Below, one piece after another: positions 1-8,300 of a stretch of DNA of 64,000 nucleotides. Origin of the DNA: Nakamurella lactea DSM 19367 (GTDB lineage: Bacteria > Actinomycetota > Actinomycetes > Mycobacteriales > Nakamurellaceae). The stretch covers positions 1-64,000 of the forward strand of contig NZ_AUFT01000007.1 in assembly GCF_000426645.1 (NCBI RefSeq), read 5' to 3'. The stretch's first letter is position 1; each line of letters opens with the position of its first letter. The notes under the pieces are model-generated. The model searched no databases, was not told the origin of the DNA, and saw only the letters and a program-made list of their open reading frames with translations. Both the position numbers and the translations under genes were made by a program.

Positions 1-236
1 TCCGCCTCCTGCTCCAGCAGCCGGATCCGCTTGCGGGCCTCCCGCAGCTCGCCGGACTCGCCCGAGGCCGGCGCCGCCGCAGCCAGCCCGTCGGCGATGT
101 CGGCCTTCTTTACCCAGTTGTGCACGCAGGCCTCGGAGATCCCGAAGTCCTTCGCGATCTGGGTCCAGGGGACTTCGCGTTTGCGGGCCAACGCGACCAC
201 GTCGTTGCGGAACTCTTCGGGGTAGGGCTTCGGCAT
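1..236 (-). CDS. IS3-type transposase OrfA, partial
   Basis: This is the N-terminal part of a small transposase subunit that binds the ends of an insertion sequence. Reading from the ATG at 236, the protein starts MPKPYPEEFRNDVVALA and continues through a helix-turn-helix (WTQIAKDFGISEACVHNWVKKA, about residues 23-44), then the start of a Leu-rich helix (ARKRIRLLEQEA) that in IS3 OrfA proteins forms the dimer zipper. The gene leaves the window at base 1, so its end and the expected overlapping orfB are not seen. An in-frame ATG at 245 is possible, but MPKPYPEEF is the usual family start. The family call is firm; the exact IS group is not determined. Confidence 0.88.
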   Translation of the reverse strand, partial: MPKPYPEEFRNDVVALARKREVPWTQIAKDFGISEACVHNWVKKADIADGLAAAAPASGESGELREARKRIRLLEQEA

Positions 237-300
237 GGTGACCATCCTTCCAGCAAGGACCTCATCCTCACAGGATCAGTGGTCAACCAGACCCGGGGCA
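1..300 (-). mobile_element. Insertion sequence (IS3-like), right-hand end in window
   Basis: The segment holds the 5' end of an IS3-type orfA and its short leader. IS3 elements end in TG...CA, and the minus strand has a TG start at 300 (TGCCCCGGGTCTGGTTGACC) immediately next to the in-frame ATPase remnant. I therefore place the element end at about 300. The boundary is inferred because the other terminal repeat lies outside the window. Confidence 0.6.
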
Positions 301-558
301 CTCCCCCTGGCGGTCGAGACACTCAAGGGCATCAAGCGGAAGCGACAGCTCATCGTATCGACCCACAACTCGAACGTCGTGGTGACTTCTGGGTCCGAGA
401 ACATTGTCGTACTGGAGCATGGAGACTCGCTGCCGAGAATCGAGGCCGAAGGAACGCTCCAGAGGGTCGAAGTGAAGAACAACGTGTGCGAGATTCTTGA
501 GGGCGGCGAAGAAGCTATCAAGACTCGCTACCAACGACTGGTGGGCCAGCTCGGCTAG
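301..558 (+). pseudogene. C-terminal remnant of an AAA/SMC-like ATPase
   Basis: The open frame ends with a typical ABC/SMC-type ATPase tail: a beta strand and His switch (RKRQLIVSTHNSN), then ENIVVLEHG, then a closing VCEILEGGEEAIKTRYQRL. In large AAA-like ATPases of defence and repair families (for example TrlF-like proteins) this tail follows the Walker B and D-loop; here everything upstream, including Walker A and B, is missing. The frame runs unbroken into the IS sequence, so the gene was probably cut by the IS insertion. About 85 residues survive. The ATPase superfamily is clear; the specific family is a guess. Confidence 0.6.
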
Positions 559-826
559 GAGGCCAGCAGCCACAGCAGGAGCACCGATTCGACCGACCTG
601 GCGTTGTTCGCCGACCTGAGCCTGTTCTCGTCGTGGCCATCGCAGCCTTAAATGAGGGGCGACGCAGCCGCATACCCTTGGCTATCGAGACGCCCGAGCC
701 AGCCTCGTCTGGTGTAGCCATGGATGTAGCCGAGACCCCGGATGTGGGCGGGCGAAGCAGAATGTTGACGGATCGTTCGTGCCGGATCTGAACACCAACG
801 AACGCCGCCGGCCCTCGCAGGCAGAC

Positions 827-868
827 TTTGCAAGGCGGGGGTTGGGAGTTCGATTCTCCTCGTCTCCA
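827..868 (+). other. Attachment-site scar: 3' part of tRNA-Ala (UGC)
   Basis: Bases fit tRNA geometry exactly from position 32 onward: anticodon loop TTTGCAA (UGC), 3' anticodon strand GGCGG, variable GGGTT, T stem GGGAG, T loop TTCGATT, T stem CTCCT, acceptor strand CGTCTCC and discriminator A. The U70 needed for the alanine G3:U70 identity pair is present. Upstream bases do not pair with the anticodon stem, and no D arm or 5' acceptor strand (expected GGGGACG) is found. A 3' tRNA fragment is the usual scar left at the distal end of an element integrated into a tRNA gene, which would put the element to the left. Confidence 0.65.
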
Positions 869-869
869 C

Positions 870-916
870 AACGTCAGCAGGGCCGGACAGCTTCACCGTC
901 CGGCCCTGCTGACGTT
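870..916 (+). terminator. Hairpin terminator of the tRNA-Ala locus
   Basis: A perfect 19-bp inverted repeat (arms 870-888 and 898-916, 9-nt loop) starts two bases after the tRNA discriminator base. Its position suggests it ended the original tRNA transcript. No long T run follows, as is common in GC-rich actinobacteria. Confidence 0.7.
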
Positions 917-1111
917 ATCGGGCGGGGCATCGGACGACCTTGGGTGGGCCCGTTTCGGGGAGTCAGAGGGGGTTCGAATCCCCAGGCTCCTCATTTCCCA
1001 GGCCGTTTCCTGGAGCGAAGGCCTCTTCCATTGCCAATCAACTGACCTGAAGATCCCCCACGCGCGGTGAGGTGCGAGGTCATGTCACACGACGTTCGCG
1101 GCCCAGCGCGG
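917..1111. other. Non-coding stretch with a second T-arm-like motif
   Basis: No convincing gene is seen. At about 971-999 a T-loop-like GGGGGTTCGAATCCCC is followed by a possible acceptor strand, but the outer T-stem pair is mismatched and no 5' half is found. It may be another degenerate tRNA or att fragment. The ROK gene ends at 1112 on the opposite strand. Confidence 0.3.
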
Positions 1112-2305
1112 TCATTGCCCCGACCCGAACTCGTGGAGTTCGAAAACCCGGTCGAGCACGACTGCCCCGGCGCCGAGGATTCCTGCTTTGTCCTTCGCCT
1201 TACTCACGGCGATGTCGAGCTCATCAGTGATCATCGGGAGGCATTCGAGATAGATCGCCGACCGCACGCCCGCGACGAAAGCCTTGGCCTCACCGAGAAC
1301 GCCGCCGAGGACGAGACGCTGAGGGTTGAAGAAGTTCATGATCGTGGTGAGAACATGCCCGACTCGGGTACCGGCCTCGCGGAGCATCCGGGTTGCGAGG
1401 GGATGCCCATCTTTCGCGAGCGCGAGGACATCGTCGACTGTTTCGACCTGCACCCCGTCGTCGGTGAGAGCACGGACGATCGCCCGGCCCCCCGCGACGG
1501 CGTCGAGGCATCCGGTTCGCCCGCAGGAGCACAGCACGGGCGGCGCGTCGGGCACGGTGACGTGGCTGATGTCGCCCGCCATGCCGTGGTGGCCGTGGTG
1601 CAGAACGCCCGACGCGATGACGCCGCAGCCGATGCTCGACCCGACCTTCACGAAGACCATGTCGGCGATGCCTCGATCGAGTTCGTGCTCGCCCAGCGCC
1701 ATCAGGTTCGCATCGTTGTCGACGACGGTGGGGAGGCCGGTCAGCTCGGATACCGTGGCGGCAACATCGATGCCGTTCCATCCCGGCATGCGTGACGGCG
1801 AGACCAGGGCCCCGGTGCGGGAATCGACCGGACCCGGTACGCCGATGCCATACCCGCGCAGTCGCTGTCCCGGCTCGGCATGCTCGGCGACAAGGGCGTC
1901 GGCCGTGCGGACCATCCGGGTGAGGATCGGGTCGACGCCCTCGGTGATGTCGATGTGCTCGCGGCGCATGGCAACGAGCCGGCCGGCAAGGTCGAGGAGC
2001 CCGAAAGCCGCATTCTCCGAGTCGAGATCGATGGCGCACACCACGCCCATCGTTGGGTCGACCTCGAGCGCCCGCGGACGCCGACCACCCTGCGAGGCGC
2101 CCATGCCGGCCTCGCGGACATAGCCCGCATCGATGAGCTGGTCGACGCGCTGCGCCACCGTTGTGGGCGACAGTCCGGTGACCCGTGCGATCTCGGCGCG
2201 CGACCGTGCCTGCCCGCTGCGGATGAGACTGAGCACGGTGCCGGCCGCGGCCTGTTGTCGACGTCGGCCGCTTGAGCCGTTCATCTGCCCGAAGCCCTTC
2301 TCCAT
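1112..2305 (-). CDS. ROK family transcriptional regulator
   Basis: A 397-aa protein with a winged-helix DNA-binding N-terminus (GLSPTTVAQRVDQLIDAGYV, about residues 39-60) fused to a ROK sugar-kinase-like domain. Visible ROK features are the DNDANLMALGEH segment, the phosphate/glycine motif GVGSSIGCGV-like, and the zinc motif CSCGRTGCLD. NagC/XylR-type ROK repressors usually sense a sugar or sugar phosphate. I chose ATG 2305 because a GGAG lies 7 nt upstream; longer starts to 2341 exist. It diverges from the PNGase A-like gene, so control of that glycan-releasing enzyme by an amino-sugar ligand is a reasonable inference. Confidence 0.9.
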   Translation of the reverse strand: MEKGFGQMNGSSGRRRQQAAAGTVLSLIRSGQARSRAEIARVTGLSPTTVAQRVDQLIDAGYVREAGMGASQGGRRPRALEVDPTMGVVCAIDLDSENAAFGLLDLAGRLVAMRREHIDITEGVDPILTRMVRTADALVAEHAEPGQRLRGYGIGVPGPVDSRTGALVSPSRMPGWNGIDVAATVSELTGLPTVVDNDANLMALGEHELDRGIADMVFVKVGSSIGCGVIASGVLHHGHHGMAGDISHVTVPDAPPVLCSCGRTGCLDAVAGGRAIVRALTDDGVQVETVDDVLALAKDGHPLATRMLREAGTRVGHVLTTIMNFFNPQRLVLGGVLGEAKAFVAGVRSAIYLECLPMITDELDIAVSKAKDKAGILGAGAVVLDRVFELHEFGSGQ

Positions 2306-2377
2306 CGTGACGCTCCGCCTTTGAGCTCGCAGGGACGACAAGGGGCATCGGCCGGCGATTCATCCAAAACTGGACCA

Positions 2378-2420
2378 AGTATATGCACTCTTGCACCTAT
2401 GTGTCGGCTATTAGTACGCT
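2378..2420 (+). promoter_or_regulatory. Divergent promoter region, ROK regulator / PNGase A-like
   Basis: On the plus strand TTGCAC (2391-2396) and TACGCT (2415-2420) are 18 bp apart and about 105 bp before the ATG at 2525. On the minus strand a TATACT -10-like hexamer lies at 2378-2383 facing the regulator gene. Assignment rests on hexamer match and position only. Confidence 0.35.
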
Positions 2421-2524
2421 TCGCTGCGTCAGCCGGACCACGATTCGGTGACGTTTGACGGCACTGCGGCCTCGGAGCGAAGGCCTCAGCGGAAGCTCAG
2501 CCAGATGTCTCAAGGGAGAGATAC

Positions 2525-4678
2525 ATGGTGACGAAGACGATGACCAAGGCGTGCCGGGCCGTGGCGGCCGCCCTGGTGGCCGGCGCATTGGTGGTGGTCC
2601 CGAACGCGCAGGCGAGCGCCGGGCCGCCGCCGGGGGATGACGGTTCGGCACCGGTGGTGACCGGCGCGGCGTCGATCGTGCCGCAGTGGACGTACGGCAA
2701 CCGACCCGAGGTCGGGTCGCGTCAGCCCGTCACGGCAGAGCCGACCGTCGATCGGCCGGGGACGGCGCCGTGCACGGTGCAGTTGTTCACCGATCGCAAG
2801 TTCGTCCCCAGGGACGGGGCGCCGCCGCAGGACTACAGCTACAGCCCGTCGGCGAAGTGTGCCGGGCCGTGGTCAAAGGTGGTCCTGGAGTCGGACTTCC
2901 GTGCCGATCCCGATGCCGCGTTGTACGACAAGACCGCGCAGTTGTTCCTCGGCGGCGTCACCCTCTACTACGGGACGACGGCGGGCCCCGGAAACTATCA
3001 GGAGGATTATCCGACGTATACGGGCCCGAACCCGAAGGTGATCCCTCAGTGGCATGAGGAGAACGACCTGACGGAGTACTCGGCATTGTTCGCCAAGCCG
3101 CAAGACGGCAAGGTGCATCTGGACAACGATGCCTGGCAGGGCAGCTACTTCACGCCGGCGACGGTTGACCACGGCGTGTACTGGACCGCGAAGCTGGTGT
3201 TCTATCCGGTGGCGTCGGGCAATCCGGCCCCGGCCGTAGCGGACGAGGTGCGTTCCCTGGATCCGAATACGGACGAGGGCAAGGTGGTCTGGAACGATTC
3301 GCAGGCGCTGACGTACACGTTCAATGACTTGCCGCGCAATCTTGAGCGGGTGTATCTGGATGTGCAGCGCGAGGGTCAGCGCGGGGACGAGTTCTACAAC
3401 ACCTCGACCAATAGCGCTGCCGGCGGGCGGGGTGTCCGCGAGTTCGAGGTGAAGGTCGATGGTCAGCCCGCGGGTGTCGTTCCGGCCTATCCGTACAAGT
3501 ACACGTACTCCAACGGCGGTGGTTACCGGAATCGTAACTGGGCTCCGGTCCCGGCGGTGTCGGCGTTCAATTTCGTCTCGTACCGGGTCGATCTGAGTCC
3601 GTTTGCCGGAGTGCTGTCCGATGGTCAACCCCATACCGTCTCGATCAACGGCTACAACCTGCCGGACGCCGCGCCCACGCGCACACCGGTGTTCGGCTCA
3701 TGTTCTACGACTGCTGCCGGCCTCTGTACTCCGCAACCCGGTCCGGGTTACGTGTTGACGGGTGGTTCGTTCTGGTACCTCATGGGCAACCTTGTGCTGT
3801 ATCGCGATCACGGGGCGACGACGACCAGCGGTGAGGTCACCGTGAACACGCTGTCGGCGGTGCCGACGTTGGAGGTGAACACGGCGACCCCGCGGCGGGC
3901 GGTGGTGACGCATGATCATGTGATTAGTGGCTATGTGAATACCTCGCACGGCAAGGTCGTCACCACGCTGGATCAGAAGATCAAGCTCGACACGAATATC
4001 ACGAACGCGGCCAACACTCCGGTCAATCAGCTCACCGAATATGTGGTCAAGACGACCGTCAGCAACGGTGCCGACACGTCGTCGACGACGGTGAACCTGA
4101 ATTACCTCGATCAGAACGGAGTCAACCGTGCAGACGGGTTGAACACGTTCGGCTGGACGTATGCGGCCCAGGCGCAGCGCAATGGCGTTGCCGGCAACTG
4201 GGTCGAGATCTCCGATCTTTACACCACCGTGCCGGGCTCGGATCTCGCACAGCAGCGGTACGTGGCATCCGACGCATCGGGCAAATGCTACGACCGGACA
4301 CTCGAGGCCGACGTCTCGAGCCGGACGACACCGCCACCCGCCAAGCAGGCCTCCATCACGAAAGTGTCCGATGGCGTGGCGTGTGAGGCGTTGCTGCTCG
4401 ATGAGTTTGCGAACCTCGTCGAGGACGTCAAGAGCAGCGGGCTGAATCATGGCAACACGAACGCGCTCACGGTCAAGCTCGATCAGGCGCTCAAGCTGCT
4501 GCAGAGCACGAAGGGTGATAAGTCCGGCGCGGCGGTGGCCGTCCTGACCGGCTTCATGACCCAGGTTCGGGGCCTGGAGCAGGCGGGCAAACTGACCGCC
4601 GACCAAGCCGGGCGACTGGTCGACGCGGCCTACAGGATCATCACCACGGTGAACACGCTGCCCCCGCGAGCGTCGTGA
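2525..4678 (+). CDS. Secreted PNGase A-like peptide-N-glycanase
   Basis: A 717-aa protein related to peptide-N4-(N-acetyl-beta-glucosaminyl)asparagine amidase A, which releases N-glycans from glycoproteins. It starts MVTKTMTKACRAVAAALVAG and has a Sec signal ending near the ANA/QASA region (about residue 31). Family-typical stretches are TYTFNDLPRNLERVYLDV, the DEFYNTSTNS region and GVREFEVKVDGQPAGV-PAYPYKYTYSNGG (about residues 255-335), then a second beta-sandwich part with PVFGSC. The last 100 residues are helical and look like an extra C-terminal region. Ribosome site AAGGGAGAG precedes the ATG. It is probably an exported enzyme acting on eukaryotic or host glycoproteins; the substrate is inferred from the family. 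Confidence 0.85.
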   Translation: MVTKTMTKACRAVAAALVAGALVVVPNAQASAGPPPGDDGSAPVVTGAASIVPQWTYGNRPEVGSRQPVTAEPTVDRPGTAPCTVQLFTDRKFVPRDGAPPQDYSYSPSAKCAGPWSKVVLESDFRADPDAALYDKTAQLFLGGVTLYYGTTAGPGNYQEDYPTYTGPNPKVIPQWHEENDLTEYSALFAKPQDGKVHLDNDAWQGSYFTPATVDHGVYWTAKLVFYPVASGNPAPAVADEVRSLDPNTDEGKVVWNDSQALTYTFNDLPRNLERVYLDVQREGQRGDEFYNTSTNSAAGGRGVREFEVKVDGQPAGVVPAYPYKYTYSNGGGYRNRNWAPVPAVSAFNFVSYRVDLSPFAGVLSDGQPHTVSINGYNLPDAAPTRTPVFGSCSTTAAGLCTPQPGPGYVLTGGSFWYLMGNLVLYRDHGATTTSGEVTVNTLSAVPTLEVNTATPRRAVVTHDHVISGYVNTSHGKVVTTLDQKIKLDTNITNAANTPVNQLTEYVVKTTVSNGADTSSTTVNLNYLDQNGVNRADGLNTFGWTYAAQAQRNGVAGNWVEISDLYTTVPGSDLAQQRYVASDASGKCYDRTLEADVSSRTTPPPAKQASITKVSDGVACEALLLDEFANLVEDVKSSGLNHGNTNALTVKLDQALKLLQSTKGDKSGAAVAVLTGFMTQVRGLEQAGKLTADQAGRLVDAAYRIITTVNTLPPRAS

Positions 4679-4704
4679 GGCACGCCATCCTTCGATAGCG
4701 GTTC

Positions 4705-4742
4705 CTCGTGGGGGCCGTCAGCACGCTGACGGCCCCCACGAG
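4705..4742 (+). terminator. Rho-independent-like terminator
   Basis: A perfect 18-bp inverted repeat with a 2-nt centre (CTCGTGGGGGCCGTCAGC and its complement) lies 27 bp after the PNGase A-like stop codon. Confidence 0.8.
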
Positions 4743-5306
4743 ACTCGGGGAGTAGGTCAGGAGTGATCCGCGACCCGCGTCATGGAAGTGACGCAGCGGA
4801 AGCCAGACCGCGATCGTCGTGTTGGTGGAACCAAGCATCTCCTCCAGATCACCCTCCATGAACGCAAGCCGTTCGACACCGCTGGCAAGTTCGATGCACG
4901 CCTGCCTGCACGAGGATGACGACGAGGGGAGCGAGCGCGGACCACAGGGCCAGGGCGTCGCGTCGGCTGTCGCTGACGGGAAGCATTCCGCTGGCAGCGA
5001 TGAGCCCATCCTCAGGCTCAAGTAGCTGCGCGGCACCGTTTGCGGCCGTGGGAGGTCGGCGCCAACCGCCGGAAGCGAAAATCGCTATCCCGCGGGGCTT
5101 TTCATCCTCAACGACGGTCGTCCGCAGGAAGGGGATTGATGCCGCTGCGCCGGCCGCGGTGGCAGACGACAGTCGACTCGCAAAGGGGGTGCGTGCACCC
5201 CCTTTCGCAGAGGCGTGTGGGCACCCTCGAAATGGGCCTCGCATCCGCGGACCGTTGTCCTCACCCGCCGGACCACCAGGGTCCGGCAGCCTCGAGAGGA
5301 CTCGTC
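4743..5306. other. Intergenic, no confident gene
   Basis: About 560 bp with short frames only. Two overlapping minus-strand frames (4849-5244 and 4641-5036) contain protein-like pieces (VVEDEKPRGIAIFASGGW; GVERLAFMEGDLEEMLGST), which could be a frameshifted remnant of one minus-strand gene, but I do not recognise a family. The right part carries a strong inverted repeat upstream of the next gene. Confidence 0.35.
5182..5205. promoter_or_regulatory. Perfect inverted repeat upstream of the 1270-aa gene
   Basis: AAAGGGGGTGC-GT-GCACCCCCTTT is a perfect 11-bp palindrome about 100 bp before the ATG at 5307. It could be an operator or the terminator of a lost upstream gene. Only the symmetry is observed. 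Confidence 0.4.
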
Positions 5307-8300
5307 ATGACCGTCACCGCAGCACCGATCGCCACCGCCCCAACCACGACTCCGACCACGACAAGCTATGCGTTGCCAGGCATCTCCTGGTTGGCGCTGG
5401 ACGTCACCGGGAACGAAGGCTCGCTCACCGTCGGCCCGACCACCGTCGACGTGCAGGTAACGCCGTCCGTCGACGGGGCACCGGTGCGGGTCGAGGCCGA
5501 CCTGAGCCAGGTCACCCTGGCCGCCCTGTCGGCCGCCGCGGTGGTCGCCGGATCATCCGACCCGCTGGCTGCCCTGCCGACCTCCCTATCCGCCGTCGTG
5601 TCGTCGGTCGCCATCGCCCATGTCAGCGTCGACGTGGACACCACCGCCCGCCGGCTGACGGCCATCGGCCTGACCGTCACGGCCGACGCCCCGTGGCCAC
5701 TGGTACCTGGGCACGTCGAACTCGATGACCTCGAGGTCACCATCGCTGTCAGCCACGCAGCGGATTCGACGACGATCGCGGTCACCATCAGCGCCACCAT
5801 CGCCGGCAACAAGGTCAGCGTCGCAGTCACCCACGACGACCCGCAGACCTACGCCGTCACGGTCACCGCGGAGGACGGAACCCGCCTGGGCATCTCCACC
5901 ATCGCCGCCTTCGTCGGCGACGACCTACCGGCACAGCTGCCGCCGCAGCTGACCGGCCTGGCCGACGCCGGCCTGGCCGAAGCCTCGGTCGTCGTCAGCC
6001 CCGAGGGCATCGAGTCCGTGCAAGCGACCCTGTCGACCGGCCACCCCATCGTGCTACCCGATCCAGTGGGTGTCACCGTCGATGAGGTCTCGGTGCACGT
6101 CGCGGTCGAGCACCCCACCGACGCCGCCAACCGCACCGTCGCCGCCACGGTCGAGGGCACGGCGACCTTCGCCGGCGCCGCCATCGTCGTCCGGATCGAG
6201 CGGGACCCGGCGGCGGAGGGCGCGGCTGCCTGGTCACTGCACGCCGGCCTTGCCGACGGCGCTTCGCTCACCGCCTCTGCCGTCGCCCAGGCCTACGGGC
6301 AGAGCATCCCGACCGACCTGCCGGAGTTGGAGCTCTCCGGCTGCGCCCTCGACGCCGCGCTCGATGGCTCCATGGTCACCTTCGCCGCCGCCTCGCCGAC
6401 CGACTGGACGGTGCCGGTGGGTCCGGAAGGCATCGGCGTCGGCCACCTGGCGGTGATGTTCAGCCGCCACGCCGCCGATGAGCAGGGCCGAACCGTCACC
6501 GGTTCGATCTCCGGGCTGGTGCACCTCGCGGGCATCGACGTGCCGGTCGCGTATGCCGTGCCCGGTGGGTTGACCCTGCACGCGTCGGTGCCGGAACTGG
6601 CGCCGTTCGCCCTGATCCAGGACGTCGTCGGCGCTGCGACGCTCGGCGCCGTGGCGCTTCCGCCCGAGCTGGTCGCACTGACCATGACCGACATCGTCCT
6701 GGCCATCGACGTCGAGCAGGCCGAGCTGTCGTTCGCGGCGAGCGGGCCTGGCTTCAAGCGCGTCCAGGCCGTCGTCCGCAAGGGCACCGAGTGGGGCTTC
6801 GCGGTCGGCATCGAGCTCGACGACAACTACAAGTTCTCCTCGTTGTCGCCCTCGCTCGGCGGACTCGACTCCGTCCACCTGCCCGACGCGCTGATCGTCA
6901 TCTCCTCGTTCGACGACACCACCTTCACCTTCGACGAGCTCCAGCCCATCGCCGGCAAGGGGGTCGCCAAGGGCCTGCTCGTCGACGGACAGCTCGACCT
7001 GTCGGGTCTGGGCGCCGACAAGCTGCTCGGCGAGGCGCACCTGGACGTCAAGGCTCACGTAGGCACCTCGCTGGCCGACCTGCGGCTGGAGGCCGGTCTC
7101 GGCGACGTGCGGATCACCGACGGTGTCGTCGTCAAGAACGCCGAGTTCGCACTGGTGCCCGACCCGGAGAACATCTCGGTCGTCGTCTCCGGTGCTGTCG
7201 ACGTCACCATCGACAGCAGCCCGCTGGAGTTCATCGGCGGCGTCAAGGTCGTCCCCAACGGGATCTCGTTCTTCGCCACCATGAAGGGCACCTGGCAGGA
7301 CCCGTTGGGCGCCAAAGGCATCGCGCTCACCGACGTCTCCCTGGAGATCGGTTCCGACTTCGAGGGCGTGCCATCGATCGGCATCGCCGGCGGACTCACC
7401 ATCGGCGCCTTCCAGGGAAACGCCGCCGTCTCGTTCAACTCCCAGCTGCCGAGTCAGAGCGTCCTGATCGTGGCCTTCAACCACCTGTCGCTGCTCGACC
7501 TGGTGGACACCTTCTGCCCGCCGGCCGTCACCGCCGGCATCCCGGCCGACGTCAGCGGCACGCTGGCCGGGATCTCGCTGGACGACGTGGATCTCTATGT
7601 CGTCCCGCAGGACACCACCATCGGCGCACTCAACTACCGCCAGGGCCTGCGCGTCGGTGGCACCCTCAACGTCTCCGGGTTCACTGCCAAGGCCAGGGTC
7701 GAGATCGACCCGCAGGACGGTATCGAGGCCAGCGGCTCACTGAGCCCGATCGTCATCGGCGACGTGTTTTCGCTCACCGGAACGGACACCACCAAGGGAC
7801 CGGACCTGGCCGTCGAGGTGAAGACGACCGCAATTCCCAGCGTCGAGTTCACCGGACAGGTGGACCTGCTCGGGATCTCCACATCGGCCTCGGTATCGTT
7901 GTCGGACAAGGGTTTCGACTTCGACTGCTCGGGTCGGGTCTTCGGTGTCTTCGACGCCGACGTGCACGCCAGGGGCGGGTCACTGCAGTCCGGAGCCGGA
8001 TTCATGGTGCACGCAGGGATGCACCAGTCGTTCCTGGACGACGCGGCCCGCAGGGCCGCGGCCGTACTCCAGCAGGCCGCGGCCGACGCCCAGGCGCAGA
8101 TCGCGGCCGCCCAGCACGCCGTCGACGGCGCGCAGGCGGACGTGACCAGGTTCGGTGCCTCGGTCGACCAGGCGAAGGCCGATCTGGCGGCCAAGCAGGC
8201 GGACGCCCAGGCCCAGATTCAGGGTGCCTCCGACCAGGTCACCCGGGCGCAGCAGAGCCTGGGCGCGATCGACGTCCAGATCGCCTCCACCCGGGCCCAG

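Noticed and set aside
510..868. Complete tmRNA (ssrA) gene
   Set aside because: The acceptor and T arm would also fit tmRNA, but a standard UGC anticodon loop lies at the correct distance, and there is no tmRNA 5' end or tag-coding region.
518..896. Antisense frames with RRIELPTPALQ and GESNSQPPPCK
   Set aside because: These are translations of the antisense of the tRNA-Ala 3' fragment, a well-known source of spurious proteins.
971..999. A second tRNA gene
   Set aside because: Only a T-arm-like motif is seen; the outer stem pair is mismatched, the anticodon loop lacks U33, and no 5' half exists.
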